Assembly: GCF_019890615.1 (NCBI RefSeq)
Contig: NZ_JAINVZ010000027.1
Span: 19,022-83,021 of the forward strand
Reading direction: 5' to 3'
DNA: 64,000 nt
From: Streptantibioticus parmotrematis
GTDB taxonomy: Bacteria; Actinomycetota; Actinomycetes; Streptomycetales; Streptomycetaceae
Positions 8,688 to 18,163 of the stretch are shown one piece after another. Below the pieces are notes generated by a model, which worked only from the letters and a program-made list of their open reading frames with translations, was not told the origin of the DNA and did not search any database. Each line of letters opens with the position of its first letter. Within the stretch, counting starts at the first letter, position 1. The position numbers were made by a program, and so were the translations under genes.

Positions 8688-10742
8688 GTGAGCGACACCA
8701 CCGATCTGATGGGCGTACGCGCAGAGAACGCTGCCGCCGCGTCCGATGCCGCGCCTGCCACCGGTGCTGCCACTGGTACGGCCACCCGGCGCCGCAGGAC
8801 AGGCACCGGCCTTGAGGGCATGGTGCTGGCCGAGCTGCAGCAAGTGGCCTCCGGCCTCGGCATCAAGGGCACCGCGCGGATGCGCAAGGGCCAGCTGATC
8901 GAGGTCATCAAGGAGCGCCAGGCAGGCGGTGGCGGCACCGCCGCCGCGCCGGCCGCCGACGCCCCCGCCGACAAGCCCAAGCGCCGCGCCACCTCCCGGG
9001 CGCGCACCGGCGAGGCCGCGTCCGCCGACGCCGCCAAGGCCGGTTCGGCCGAGGGCCAGCAGCAGATCGACATTCCCGGCCAGCCCGCCGGTGACAAGCC
9101 CGCCGAGCGCCGCGCCCGCCGCGCCGCCGAGGAGCCGCAGGCCGACGCCAAGCCGGCCGCCGAGGCCCGCACCGACAAGGCCGAGCGCGCCGACCGCGGT
9201 GACAAGGCCGAGCGCGGTGACAAGGCCGAGCGCGGCGGCGACAAGGCCGAGCGCGCCGACCGCAAGGACGACGCCGACGCCGCCCGTTCCGAGGGCCAGG
9301 GCGACCGCGAGGGCCGCCGGGACCGCGGCCAGGGCCAGCAGGGCCAGGACCGCGGCCAGGGCGGTCAGGGCGGCAAGAACGACCGCCAGGAGCGCGGGGA
9401 GCGCCGCCAGCGCGACCGGCGCCGCGGCGAGGACGGCGGCGCCCAGGGCGGCGGCGACGGCAACCGCCAGCAGCGCGACCGCCGGGGCGAGGACACCGCC
9501 GAGGACGACTTCGAGGGTGGCCGCCGTGGCCGCCGCGGCCGTTACCGCGACCGCCGTGGCCGTCGTGGCCGCGAGGACTTCGCGAACGAGCCGCAGGTCG
9601 CCGAGGACGACGTCCTGATCCCGGTCGCCGGCATCCTGGACATCCTGGACAACTACGCGTTCATCCGTACCTCCGGCTACCTGCCCGGGCCGAACGACGT
9701 CTACGTCTCGCTCGCCCAGGTCCGCAAGAACGGCCTGCGCAAGGGCGACCACGTCACCGGCGCGGTGCGGCAGCCCAAGGACGGGGAGCGGCGCGAGAAG
9801 TTCAACGCGCTGGTGCGACTGGACTCGGTCAACGGGATGTCCCCGGAGACCGGCCGGGGCCGCCCGGAGTTCGGCAAGCTCACCCCGCTGTACCCGCAGG
9901 AGCGGCTGCGGCTGGAGAGCGAGCCGGGCTCGCTGACCCCGCGCATCATCGACCTGGTCGCCCCCATCGGCAAGGGCCAGCGCGGTCTGATCGTCTCGCC
10001 GCCCAAGGCGGGCAAGACGATGATCATGCAGTCCATCGCCAACGCCATCACGCACAACAACCCCGAGTGCCACCTGATGGTCGTCCTGGTGGACGAGCGG
10101 CCCGAAGAGGTCACCGACATGCAGCGGTCGGTCAAGGGCGAGGTCATCTCCTCGACCTTCGACCGTCCGGCCGAGGACCACACCACCGTCGCCGAGCTGG
10201 CCATCGAGCGCGCCAAGCGCCTGGTGGAGCTGGGTCACGACGTGGTCGTGCTGCTGGACTCCATCACCCGTCTGGGCCGCGCCTACAACCTGGCGGCGCC
10301 GGCTTCCGGCCGCATCCTGTCCGGTGGTGTCGACTCGACCGCGCTGTACCCGCCGAAGAAGTTCTTCGGCGCCGCGCGCAACATCGAGGACGGCGGCTCG
10401 CTGACCATCCTGGCCACCGCGCTGGTCGAGACCGGCTCGCGGATGGACGAGGTGATCTTCGAGGAGTTCAAGGGCACCGGCAACATGGAGCTCAAGCTCG
10501 ACCGCAAGCTCGCCGACAAGCGCATCTTCCCCGCGGTGGACGTCGACGCGTCCGGCACCCGCAAGGAGGAGATCCTGCTCGGCAGCGAGGAGCTGGCGAT
10601 CACCTGGAAGCTGCGCCGGGTGCTGCACGCGCTCGACTCGCAGCAGGCCATCGAGCTGCTGCTGGACAAGATGAAGCAGACCAAGTCCAACGGCGAGTTC
10701 CTGATGCAGATCGCCAAGACCACGCCCGGCAACGGCGACTGA
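8688..10742 (+). CDS. rho: Transcription termination factor Rho, 684 aa
   Basis: ATP-dependent hexameric RNA helicase that ends transcription. Residues about 40-75 form the Rho N-terminal helical domain ([20 protein letters not shown]). Residues about 85-300 are a low-complexity insertion rich in Asp, Arg, Gly and Lys with repeated GDKAER units and RGRRGR runs. The cold-shock RNA-binding domain follows (about 305-370), then the RecA-like ATPase with Walker A PPKAGKT near residue 440, Walker [12 protein letters not shown] and the R-loop region. GTG at 8688 follows AGGGAAGGA. The long insertion is typical of actinobacterial Rho. Confidence 0.96.
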   Translation: MSDTTDLMGVRAENAAAASDAAPATGAATGTATRRRRTGTGLEGMVLAELQQVASGLGIKGTARMRKGQLIEVIKERQAGGGGTAAAPAADAPADKPKRRATSRARTGEAASADAAKAGSAEGQQQIDIPGQPAGDKPAERRARRAAEEPQADAKPAAEARTDKAERADRGDKAERGDKAERGGDKAERADRKDDADAARSEGQGDREGRRDRGQGQQGQDRGQGGQGGKNDRQERGERRQRDRRRGEDGGAQGGGDGNRQQRDRRGEDTAEDDFEGGRRGRRGRYRDRRGRRGREDFANEPQVAEDDVLIPVAGILDILDNYAFIRTSGYLPGPNDVYVSLAQVRKNGLRKGDHVTGAVRQPKDGERREKFNALVRLDSVNGMSPETGRGRPEFGKLTPLYPQERLRLESEPGSLTPRIIDLVAPIGKGQRGLIVSPPKAGKTMIMQSIANAITHNNPECHLMVVLVDERPEEVTDMQRSVKGEVISSTFDRPAEDHTTVAELAIERAKRLVELGHDVVVLLDSITRLGRAYNLAAPASGRILSGGVDSTALYPPKKFFGAARNIEDGGSLTILATALVETGSRMDEVIFEEFKGTGNMELKLDRKLADKRIFPAVDVDASGTRKEEILLGSEELAITWKLRRVLHALDSQQAIELLLDKMKQTKSNGEFLMQIAKTTPGNGD

Positions 10743-10763
10743 CGGGCCGTCAGCGACACTCGT

Positions 10764-10796
10764 ACGCCCCCGTCACGCACGCCGTGGCGGGGGCGT
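10764..10796 (+). terminator. Terminator after rho
   Basis: A perfect 9-bp stem, ACGCCCCCG (10764-10772) with CGGGGGCGT (10788-10796), sits 22 nt past the rho stop. It lacks a long U tract, as is usual in Streptomyces. Confidence 0.6.
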
Positions 10797-11004
10797 CGTC
10801 GTGCAGGGCAAGCCCTTTCCCGCACCCTCTGTCGCCTCATGGCATGTGCGCGTAAGATCGGCCCGCCGACCCGGGGGGAACACCGATTCGAGCGAAGCGC
10901 GCCCGTCGAGGCGCAGGCTTCGCCATGCCCGGCGTGCTTCCGCACGACGCTCAGGTCCCCTGGCCGATCGGCCTACGATCACGCTCAACGCATCAGGAGA
11001 CCGA

Positions 11005-12789
11005 GTGTCCCAACCTGCCAGACGCGGGAAGCACCGCCGCCGGGCCCGCATCGCGGTGCCCGCTGCCGCCGCCACGCTCTTCATCGGCGGCGCCGGTGCG
11101 TTCCTCATGGCTCCCGCCGACGCGGCGACGCTGCCGGACGACATCGGCGCGCACCCGCACGCCGCCGCCTCCCAGGCGCAGCTGACCGCCCGCGTGCACG
11201 GCGCGCTCACCACCGCCGGGACCGCCGCGCCGCACGCGAAGCCGCGGTCCTCGGGCACCGCCGCCCCGGACGTCATCGGCGGCACGGCCACCAGCATCTC
11301 GTCCGCGCCCTGGATGGTGCAGCTGTGGTACGACGACGACAAGGGCACCACCGACACCAGTGACGACGTGAGCTTCTTCTGCGGCGGCACCGTGGTGTCG
11401 CCCACCAAGATCCTCACCGCCGCGCACTGCGTGTCCGGCTACGACTGGAATGCCCACGGCGCCGTCGTCTACGGCACCGACCAGGTCCCGACCACCAGCG
11501 GTGGCACCAGCGACCTGCACGGCGGCACGGTGACCGGCGTGTGGCGGCAGTGGAGCGACCCGTCGTTCAAGGCCGGCGCCGACGGCAACAGCGCCGACAA
11601 CGACGTCGCCGTGCTGACGCTGCCCTCCCCGATCAACGTCACGCCGCTGCCCATCACCACCTCCGACGACACCACGTCGTACAAGGCGGGCACCCAGGCG
11701 AAGATCTACGGCTGGGGCCGCACCACCTCCGCCAACGACGACATCTCGCAGTCGCTGATGAGCGCCACGGTGCCCATCGACGCCGACTCCGCCTGCTCGT
11801 CGTACTGGGGCGGCAGCTACGTCCCCGGTGACATGACCTGCGTCGGGAACCCGGGCACCGGCTCCGACACCGGCACCGTCGGCGCCTGCAACGGCGACTC
11901 CGGCGGCCCCCTGGTGGTCAACGGCCGCATCGTCGGCATCGTCTCCTGGGGCGCCAAGGACTGCGTGGCCCAGGGCTCGTACGACGTCTTCACCAAGCTC
12001 AGCACGTACGTCGGCGCCACCGAACCGCGCATCGACGACACCGACCTGAGCGGTGACGGCCGGGCCGACATGTTCGCCATCGACACCAAGGGCCAGGGCT
12101 GGGAGTACGACTCCCGTGGCACCTCGTTCGGGCCGCGGCAGACGCTGGGCGACTGGAGCGGGGTCAACCTGGTGCGCCAGACCGACCTCGACCGGGACGG
12201 CGTCCAGGACCTGCTGGTGCGCACCGACGACGGCACCCTCTACTGGCAGCACTACGACCTGACCGCCAAGAAGACGGTGGCCACCAAGCTGGGGGCCGGC
12301 TGGAACGCCATGAAGTTCCTGCTGGTGCCGGGCGACCTCAACGGCGACGGCTACCAGGACCTGCTGGCCGCCGACTCCAGCGGCAACTTCTGGCTCTACC
12401 CCGGCACCGGCCACGGCACCTTCGGCGCCCGCGTCAAGCTGGGCACCGGCTGGAACATCTACGGTGCGAACGTCTTCGGCAAGGGCGACCTGACCGGCGA
12501 CGGCAAGCTGGACCTGCTGGCCCAGGACTCCTCGGGCAACCTCTGGCTCTACCAGGGCACCGGAGTCGCCTCGCACCCGCTGGCCTCGCGCGTGAAGATC
12601 GGCTGGGGCTTCAGCATGTACAACGCGTACGTCTCGAACGGCGACATGACCGGCGACGGCCACTCCGACCTGATCGCCCGCGACTCCAGCGGCAACCTGT
12701 GGCTCTACCCCGGCACCGGAAGCGCCTCGCACCCCCTGGGGTCCCGCGTCAAGGTGGGTTCCGGCTACAGCGGCTACCACCTGAGCTGA
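11005..12789 (+). CDS. Secreted trypsin-fold serine protease with FG-GAP repeats, 594 aa
   Basis: An exported S1-family peptidase. The Arg-rich n-region and hydrophobic core end in an ADA-A signal-peptidase site near residue 40. The mature N-terminus is probably the VIGGT at 90-94 after a propeptide. The catalytic triad is H141 (TAAHC), D200 (DNDVAVL) and S299 (GDSGGP). The position six residues before the nucleophile, where trypsin has Asp, is Gly, so Arg/Lys specificity is not expected. Residues about 350-594 hold five FG-GAP/VCBS-like repeats of the type DLNGDGYQDLL-ADSSGNFWLY with calcium-binding DxxGDG loops, probably for adhesion or substrate binding. GTG at 11005 follows AGGAGA. Confidence 0.9.
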   Translation: MSQPARRGKHRRRARIAVPAAAATLFIGGAGAFLMAPADAATLPDDIGAHPHAAASQAQLTARVHGALTTAGTAAPHAKPRSSGTAAPDVIGGTATSISSAPWMVQLWYDDDKGTTDTSDDVSFFCGGTVVSPTKILTAAHCVSGYDWNAHGAVVYGTDQVPTTSGGTSDLHGGTVTGVWRQWSDPSFKAGADGNSADNDVAVLTLPSPINVTPLPITTSDDTTSYKAGTQAKIYGWGRTTSANDDISQSLMSATVPIDADSACSSYWGGSYVPGDMTCVGNPGTGSDTGTVGACNGDSGGPLVVNGRIVGIVSWGAKDCVAQGSYDVFTKLSTYVGATEPRIDDTDLSGDGRADMFAIDTKGQGWEYDSRGTSFGPRQTLGDWSGVNLVRQTDLDRDGVQDLLVRTDDGTLYWQHYDLTAKKTVATKLGAGWNAMKFLLVPGDLNGDGYQDLLAADSSGNFWLYPGTGHGTFGARVKLGTGWNIYGANVFGKGDLTGDGKLDLLAQDSSGNLWLYQGTGVASHPLASRVKIGWGFSMYNAYVSNGDMTGDGHSDLIARDSSGNLWLYPGTGSASHPLGSRVKVGSGYSGYHLS

Positions 12790-12882
12790 CCTCTGCGCTC
12801 CCCACCCGGTAGTTCCGGTTCGTCCCGTTGCGTACCGGGCGCCCCGGGAGATTAATGCCACACCGCACCGGTGCGGCCCACG

Positions 12883-12918
12883 GGCCCGTATCCGCTCTGA
12901 CCAGGGCGGATACGGGCC
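12883..12918 (+). terminator. Strong terminator after the protease gene
   Basis: A perfect 13-bp stem, GGCCCGTATCCGC (12883-12895) with GCGGATACGGGCC (12906-12918), has a 10-nt loop and a TT tail. It isolates the protease gene from the LCP gene. Confidence 0.75.
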
Positions 12919-13049
12919 TTCATGGTTCCTGGGCGATTCCGGGGGCCGGGAACCGGGCCTTGAGGATGGGACGTCGTCCCCATCGGAACAGGTCATATCT
13001 GAATTCCGGATATGGGGGCATAAGCGAACCGAGGCGAGAGGCGAAGCCC

Positions 13050-14219
13050 ATGACGGACCAGCCCGAGCCCGGGAGCGGACAGCACGCCCCGGGCGACCGA
13101 ATACCCGCCGGCCGCGGGCTCCCGCTGCGGGGCCCCGGCCGACGCCGCAAGCCGCGCTCCAGGGGCTGGAAGATCGCCGTGTGGTCCCTGGCGGGCCTGG
13201 TCGCGCTGGGCGGCGCGGGCACCGGCTTCCTGTACTACAAGCTCAACGGCAACCTCACCGGCGTGGACATCAACGCCGAGCTGGGCACCGACCGCCCGGC
13301 GAACGTGGACAACGGATCGATGGACATCCTGGTCCTCGGCTCCGACTCCCGCTCCGGCGCCAACCGCGAGTACGGCCACGACGAGGGCGGCGCCCGCTCC
13401 GACACCGCGATGATCGTCCACGTCTACCCGGGCCACAAGAAGGCCACCGTGGTCAGCATCCCCCGCGACACCCTCGTCGACCGGCCCGCGTGCAAGCTGC
13501 CCGGCGGCGGCACCGCGCCCGCCCGCAGCGGCGACATGTTCAACGACGCCTACGCCACCGGCGGCCCGGCCTGCGCGGTCAAGACCGTCGAGTCGATGAC
13601 CGGGATCCGCATGGACCACTACGTCGAGGTGGACTTCACCGGCTTCAAGAACCTGGTGAACGCCATGGGCGGCGTCCCGGTCACCACGACCAGGGCCATC
13701 GACGACCCCGACAGCCACCTGAACCTCCCGGCGGGCCGGCACACCCTCGACGGCGAGCAGGCGCTCGGCCTGGTCCGCACCCGCCACGCGGTCGGCGACG
13801 GCAGCGACCTGGGCCGCATCCAGCTCCAGCAGGCCTTCGTCAAGGCGCTGATCGGCCGGGCCGGCGACGCCGGGCTCCTGACCGACCCGGCCAAGCTCTA
13901 CGACATGGCCGACACCGCGACCAAGGCCCTGACCACCGACTCGGGCCTGGCCTCGGTCGGCAAGCTGGTCGGCTTCGCGCAGAGCCTGCGGGGCATCGGC
14001 GCGGGCGGGCTGAACATGGTCACCATGCCGGTGAACTACGACCCCACCGACCCCAACCGCGTCGTCCCGCTGACCTCCCAGGACGACCAGGTGTGGGCGG
14101 CCCTGCGCGCCGACAAGCCGGTCCCGGCCTCCGCCACCAAGGGCTCGGCGGGCGCGAACGCCGGAGCAGGCGGCGTGGTCACCCCGCAGCCCTCCCGGTC
14201 CACGACAGCGGGCCACTGA
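13050..14219 (+). CDS. LytR-CpsA-Psr family cell-wall glycopolymer ligase, 389 aa
   Basis: LCP proteins transfer lipid-linked glycopolymers such as teichoic acids onto peptidoglycan, outside the membrane. A cytoplasmic Arg-rich N-terminus (1-40) precedes one membrane helix (about 41-63). The LCP domain follows, with ILVLGSDSR, the Arg/Asp-rich SIPRDTLV motif, FNDAYATGG and the DHYVEVDFTGF segment that lines the lipid pocket; the RTRHAVGDGSDLGRIQLQQ motif closes it. ATG at 13050 follows GAGGCGAGAGG. The C-terminal 25 residues are low-complexity Ala/Gly. The TagO-like enzyme encoded at 19.7 kb could supply its substrate pathway. Confidence 0.92.
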   Translation: MTDQPEPGSGQHAPGDRIPAGRGLPLRGPGRRRKPRSRGWKIAVWSLAGLVALGGAGTGFLYYKLNGNLTGVDINAELGTDRPANVDNGSMDILVLGSDSRSGANREYGHDEGGARSDTAMIVHVYPGHKKATVVSIPRDTLVDRPACKLPGGGTAPARSGDMFNDAYATGGPACAVKTVESMTGIRMDHYVEVDFTGFKNLVNAMGGVPVTTTRAIDDPDSHLNLPAGRHTLDGEQALGLVRTRHAVGDGSDLGRIQLQQAFVKALIGRAGDAGLLTDPAKLYDMADTATKALTTDSGLASVGKLVGFAQSLRGIGAGGLNMVTMPVNYDPTDPNRVVPLTSQDDQVWAALRADKPVPASATKGSAGANAGAGGVVTPQPSRSTTAGH

Positions 14220-14289
14220 CCCGCGGGCCGCCGACCGTACGCCTCTGACCAGGCACGCGGCCCCCGTCGGGGCGGGCGCGGGGCCCCGC

Positions 14290-14315
14290 GGAATACTTCG
14301 GGCGTCCACCCGGTT
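14290..14315 (+). promoter_or_regulatory. Sigma-R type promoter for rpmE
   Basis: GGAAT (14290-14294), 18 nt, then GTT (14313-14315) fits the Streptomyces sigma-R consensus GGAAT-N18/19-GTT. rpmE is, to my knowledge, a reported sigma-R target in S. coelicolor, so disulphide stress probably induces this gene. Confidence 0.7.
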
Positions 14316-14417
14316 TGGGGAGTACGGGCCTGTCCTGGCAGACTGGTCCGCTGGCCCCGGTTCACGATGCGCAATCCCGCGCCTCGACCCGGCGCCCTCC
14401 CGAACCTAGGAGCACCC

Positions 14418-14642
14418 TTGAAGCGCGACATTCACCCGGAGTACGTGGAGACCCAGGTCACCTGCACCTGCGGCGCCTCGTTCACCACCCGCAGCACCAA
14501 GACCGACGGCGCCATCCGTGCCGACGTCTGCTCGGCCTGCCACCCCTTCTACACCGGCAAGCAGAAGATCCTCGACACTGGTGGCCGCGTGGCCCGCTTC
14601 GAGGCCCGCTTCGGCAAGAACGCCGGTTCCGCCAAGAAGTAG
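14418..14642 (+). CDS. rpmE: 50S ribosomal protein L31, zinc-binding type, 74 aa
   Basis: Component of the large ribosomal subunit bridging to 30S. The four zinc cysteines C16, C18, C38 and C41 (CTCG...DVCSACHPF) identify the C+ type; the C-minus paralogue is normally encoded elsewhere. The start is TTG at 14418 after AGGAG (14408-14412), and the sequence begins [10 protein letters not shown] as in other L31 proteins. The upstream GGAAT-N18-GTT promoter suggests redox control, fitting the thiol-zinc site. A strong terminator follows. Confidence 0.96.
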   Translation: MKRDIHPEYVETQVTCTCGASFTTRSTKTDGAIRADVCSACHPFYTGKQKILDTGGRVARFEARFGKNAGSAKK

Positions 14643-14650
14643 CGGCCCGC

Positions 14651-14697
14651 ACGCCGGTTCCCGGCCGTCCCCGTCGCGGGGCGGCCGGAACCGGCGT
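14651..14697 (+). terminator. Terminator after rpmE
   Basis: A long imperfect stem begins with ACGCCGGTTCC (14651-14661), pairs with GGAACCGGCGT ending at 14697, extends through CGGCCG/CGGCCG with one bulge, and is followed by TTTG. Confidence 0.8.
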
Positions 14698-14711
14698 TTG
14701 TCGTCCCTGCC

Positions 14712-14763
14712 CCATCCCGTTTGAATCCCGCTCCATCCCGTTTGAATCCCGCTCCATCCCGTC
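14712..14763 (+). repeat. 21-bp tandem repeat, about 2.5 copies
   Basis: The core CCATCCCGTTTGAATCCCGC recurs with a 21-bp period (phases at 14714, 14735 and 14756) between the rpmE terminator and the prfA ribosome binding site. It is probably a replication-slippage product, and it could affect prfA expression. Confidence 0.85.
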
Positions 14764-14783
14764 ACCCACGAGGGAACCCGAAG

Positions 14784-15854
14784 ATGTTCGAGGCGGTCGA
14801 GGAACTGATCGGCGAGCACGCCGACCTCGAAACGCGGCTTGCCGACCCGGCGGTCCACGCCGACCAGGCGGAAGCGCGCAAGCTCAACAAGCGCTACGCG
14901 GAGCTGACCCCGATCGTCGGCACCTACCGGGAGTGGAAGCAGACCGGTGAGGACAGCGCGACCGCCCGTGAACTGGCCGCCGAGGACCCGGAGTTCGCGG
15001 CCGAGGTCAAGGAACTGGACCGGCACCGCGAGGAGCTGACCGAACGGCTGCGCCTGCTGCTGGTCCCGCGCGACCCCAGCGACGACAAGGACGTGATCCT
15101 GGAGGTCAAGGCGGGCGAGGGCGGCGAGGAGTCCGCACTGTTCGCCGGCGACCTGCTGCGGATGTACCTGCGCTACGCCGAGCGCCTCGGCTGGCGGACC
15201 GAGATCCTCGACGCCAACGGCTCCGACCTGGGCGGCTACAAGGACGTGCAGGTCGCCGTGAAGGCGCGCGGCACCGTCGAGCCCGGCCAGGGCGTCTGGG
15301 CCCGCCTGAAGTACGAGGGCGGCGTCCACCGGGTGCAGCGCGTGCCCGCCACCGAGTCGCAGGGCCGCATCCACACCTCCGCCGCGGGCGTGCTGGTCAC
15401 CCCGGAGGCCGAGGAGGTCGAGGTCGAGATCGGCCCCAACGACCTGCGCATCGACGTCTACCGCTCCTCGGGCCCCGGGGGCCAGTCGGTCAACACCACC
15501 GACTCCGCCGTGCGCATCACGCACCTGCCCACCGGCCTGGTGGTCTCCTGCCAGAACGAGAAGAGCCAGTTGCAGAACAAGGAGTCGGCGATGCGCATCC
15601 TGCGCTCCCGGCTGCTGGCCGCCGCCCAGGAGGAGGCCGAGCGCGAGGCGTCCGACGCCCGCCGCAGCCAGGTGCGCACGGTCGACCGCTCCGAGCGCAT
15701 CCGCACCTACAACTTCCCCGAGAACCGGATCTCGGACCACCGGGTCGGGTTCAAGGCGTACAACTTGGACCAGGTCCTCGACGGGGACCTCGACGCGGTC
15801 ATCCAGGCCTGCGTCGACGCCGACTCGGCGGCCAAGCTCGCCGCCGCCCAGTGA
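14784..15854 (+). CDS. prfA: Peptide chain release factor 1, 356 aa
   Basis: Terminates translation at UAA and UAG. Domains in order are an N-terminal helical domain, the codon-recognition domain with [16 protein letters not shown] near residue 190, and the catalytic domain with the invariant GGQ at 232-234 ([12 protein letters not shown]). The glutamine is the substrate methylated by PrmC, encoded just downstream. The length is normal. ATG at 14784 follows GAGGGAA. The 21-bp tandem repeats lie immediately upstream. Confidence 0.96.
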   Translation: MFEAVEELIGEHADLETRLADPAVHADQAEARKLNKRYAELTPIVGTYREWKQTGEDSATARELAAEDPEFAAEVKELDRHREELTERLRLLLVPRDPSDDKDVILEVKAGEGGEESALFAGDLLRMYLRYAERLGWRTEILDANGSDLGGYKDVQVAVKARGTVEPGQGVWARLKYEGGVHRVQRVPATESQGRIHTSAAGVLVTPEAEEVEVEIGPNDLRIDVYRSSGPGGQSVNTTDSAVRITHLPTGLVVSCQNEKSQLQNKESAMRILRSRLLAAAQEEAEREASDARRSQVRTVDRSERIRTYNFPENRISDHRVGFKAYNLDQVLDGDLDAVIQACVDADSAAKLAAAQ

Positions 15855-15896
15855 GCGACGCCTCGTACGTCCGCCCAGGAGAAGGAGCTTAGGGCC

Positions 15897-16742
15897 GTGA
15901 ACCTGCTGCTCGCCGAGGTGGCGCAGGCCACCCAGCGGCTGGCCGACGCCGGCGTGCCCTCCCCGCGCTTCGACGCGGAGGAGCTGGCCGCGTACGTGCA
16001 CGGGGTCAAGCGCGGCGAGCTGCACAACGTGCCCGACGCGGACTTCGACGCCCGCTACTGGGAGGCCGTGGCGCGGCGCGAGAACCGCGAGCCGCTCCAG
16101 CACATCACCGGCCGCGCGTTCTTCCGCTACCTCGAACTCCAGGTGGGCCCGGGGGTGTTCGTGCCCCGGCCGGAGACCGAGTCGGTGGTCGGCTGGGCGA
16201 TAGACGCCGTGCGCGCGATGGACGTCGCCGAACCGCTCATCGTCGACCTGTGCACCGGCTCGGGCGCCATCGCGCTCGCGCTCGCCCAGGAGGTCCCGCG
16301 CTCGCGCGTGCACGCCGTCGAGCTGGACGAGGGCGCGCTGCACTGGACCCGCAGGAACGTCGAGGGCTCCCGTGTCGTGCTGCACCAGGGCGACGCGCTG
16401 AGCGCGCTGCCCGAGCTGAACGGCCAGGTCGACCTGGTCGTCAGCAACCCGCCGTACATCCCGCTCACCGAGTGGGAGTACGTCGCCCCCGAGGCGCGCG
16501 ACCACGACCCCCAACTCGCGCTGTTCTCCGGCGAGGACGGCCTCGACACCATCCGCGGCATCGAGCGCACCGCGCACCGGCTGCTGCGCCCCGGCGGCCT
16601 GGTCGTCATCGAGCACGCGGACACCCAGGGCGGCCAGGTCCCGTGGATCTTCAACGAGGAGACCGGGTGGACCGACGCGGCCGACCACCGCGACCTCAAC
16701 AACCGACCCCGCTTCACGACCGCCCGGAAGGCGACCCCGTGA
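15897..16742 (+). CDS. prmC: Release factor glutamine methyltransferase, 281 aa
   Basis: Methylates the glutamine of the GGQ motif in RF1 and RF2 using S-adenosylmethionine. An N-terminal helical substrate-binding domain precedes the Rossmann-type domain, with the SAM motif [15 protein letters not shown] and the hallmark NPPY at 184-187. GTG at 15897 lies 42 nt after prfA with GGAGAAGGAG upstream. It directly follows its substrate gene, the usual bacterial arrangement. Confidence 0.95.
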   Translation: MNLLLAEVAQATQRLADAGVPSPRFDAEELAAYVHGVKRGELHNVPDADFDARYWEAVARRENREPLQHITGRAFFRYLELQVGPGVFVPRPETESVVGWAIDAVRAMDVAEPLIVDLCTGSGAIALALAQEVPRSRVHAVELDEGALHWTRRNVEGSRVVLHQGDALSALPELNGQVDLVVSNPPYIPLTEWEYVAPEARDHDPQLALFSGEDGLDTIRGIERTAHRLLRPGGLVVIEHADTQGGQVPWIFNEETGWTDAADHRDLNNRPRFTTARKATP

Positions 16743-16785
16743 CCGCGCGCCCCACCGCACCGCACGCCCCCCTGGAGGAACGCTG

Positions 16786-17433
16786 ATGGCTCGCCGCTAC
16801 GACTGCTCCGACGCCGCCGACCGCGCCACCGGGCTGCGCGAGGCGACCTCCGCCGTGCGCCGCGGCGAGCTGGTGGTGCTCCCCACCGACACCGTCTACG
16901 GCATCGGCGCCGACGCGTTCTCCGCCGAGGCGGTCGGCGACCTGCTCCAGGCCAAGGGACGCGGCCGCAACATGCCCTCCCCGGTGCTGGTCGGCTCGCC
17001 CAACACGCTGCACGGCCTGGTCACCGACTTCTCCGAGAAGGCCTGGGAACTCGTCGACGCCTTCTGGCCCGGCGCGCTCACCCTGGTCGCCCGCCACCAG
17101 CCGTCGCTCGCCTGGGACCTCGGCGACTCGCGCGGCACCGTCGCCGTGCGCATGCCGCTGCACCCGGTCGCCATCGAACTGCTCACCGAGACCGGCCCGA
17201 TGGCGGTCTCCAGCGCCAACCTCACCGGCCACCCGTCGCCGCAGACCTGCGACGCCGCGCAGGAGATGCTAGGCGACTCGGTCTCGGTCTACCTCGACGG
17301 CGGTCCGACCCCGGCGGCCGTGCCGTCCTCCATCGTGGACGTCACCGGCCCGGTGCCGGTCCTCCTGCGCGCCGGCGCGCTCAGCGCCGAGGAACTGCGC
17401 AAGGTCGTGCCCGACCTGGAGGAGTCGAATTGA
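16786..17433 (+). CDS. L-threonylcarbamoyladenylate synthase (Sua5/YwlC/TsaC family), 215 aa
   Basis: Makes threonylcarbamoyl-AMP from threonine, bicarbonate and ATP, the first step of t6A37 in ANN-decoding tRNAs. The YrdC fold shows VLPTDTVYGIGADAF, the KGRGRNMPSPVLV nucleotide and carbonate region, and PMAVSSANLTGHPSPQT. At 215 residues it lacks the extra C-terminal Sua5 domain and so is the short type. ATG at 16786 follows GGAGGAACG. The next gene overlaps its stop by 4 nt. Confidence 0.93.
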   Translation: MARRYDCSDAADRATGLREATSAVRRGELVVLPTDTVYGIGADAFSAEAVGDLLQAKGRGRNMPSPVLVGSPNTLHGLVTDFSEKAWELVDAFWPGALTLVARHQPSLAWDLGDSRGTVAVRMPLHPVAIELLTETGPMAVSSANLTGHPSPQTCDAAQEMLGDSVSVYLDGGPTPAAVPSSIVDVTGPVPVLLRAGALSAEELRKVVPDLEESN

Positions 17434-18086
17434 CCGGTCCCGACGCGCGACGGGACACCCGGGACACCGAGGGCGGCGCCTTCGGGGCGGACCGCTTCCG
17501 GGTGCTGTACGTGTGCACCGGAAGCGTCTGCCGGTCGCCGATCGCCGAGCGGCTGACCCGCATGGAACTGCGCCGCAGGCTCGGCCCCGGGGCGGAGCAG
17601 ATCGCGGTGCGCAGCGCGGGCACCTGGGGGCACGTCGGCGCGCCCATGGAGGCGCACGCGGCCACCGTGCTGACCGAGTACGGCGCCGACCCGGCCGGCT
17701 TCAGCGGGCGTGAGCTGCTCGACGAACACGTCATCGAGGCCGACCTGGTGCTCACCGCCACCCGTGACCACCGCGCCCAGGTCATCTCGATGGGCCACGC
17801 CGCGGGCCTGCGCACCTTCACGCTCAAGGAGTTCACCCGGCTGGTGCGGGCCATAGACCCCGCGACGCTGCCCGAGGGCGGCGTCATCGACCGCGCCCGC
17901 GCGCTGGTGCGGGCCGCCGCCGCGCTGCGCGGCTGGCTGCTGGCACCCAGCGCCGAGGCCGACGAGGTCCACGACCCGTACGGCGCCCCGGTGACCGTCT
18001 TCCGGCACATCGGCGCCGAGATCCACACCGCGCTCGACCCGGTGGTCACCGCGCTCACCGGCGTGCCCGCCCCGGCGCACTCCTGA
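17430..18086 (+). CDS. Low-molecular-weight protein-tyrosine-phosphatase-like protein, 218 aa
   Basis: The phosphatase loop C29-TGSVC-R35 (VLYVCTGSVCRSPIAERL) is the C-x5-R signature, and DPYG near the C-terminus supplies the general acid Asp. The protein is longer than the usual 150-160 residues, with an N-terminal extension of about 22 residues. TTG at 17430 overlaps the preceding stop (ATTGA), with GGAGGAG about 6 nt upstream, so translation is coupled. In actinobacteria such phosphatases often counter tyrosine kinases of polysaccharide export; the substrate here is unknown. Confidence 0.88.
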   Translation: MTGPDARRDTRDTEGGAFGADRFRVLYVCTGSVCRSPIAERLTRMELRRRLGPGAEQIAVRSAGTWGHVGAPMEAHAATVLTEYGADPAGFSGRELLDEHVIEADLVLTATRDHRAQVISMGHAAGLRTFTLKEFTRLVRAIDPATLPEGGVIDRARALVRAAAALRGWLLAPSAEADEVHDPYGAPVTVFRHIGAEIHTALDPVVTALTGVPAPAHS

Positions 18087-18151
18087 CGACACGCGCCCCG
18101 CCGGACCGCTGAACGGAGCACGGCCACAGCGCGCGCCCCGCCCCGCACGCC

Positions 18152-18157
18152 TACAGT
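18152..18157 (+). promoter_or_regulatory. -10 box for a leaderless glyA paralogue
   Basis: TACAGT lies 6 nt before the ATG at 18164, with no ribosome binding site between them. This supports the longer start. Confidence 0.5.
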
Positions 18158-18163
18158 TGGTCC

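Noticed and set aside
8401..8691. A 96-codon frame in the rho leader with a possible CGGAG site, overlapping the rho start
   Set aside because: Third-position GC is only about 70%, the product lacks recognisable features, and hairpins run through it. It is better read as untranslated leader, though a coupled leader peptide is not excluded.
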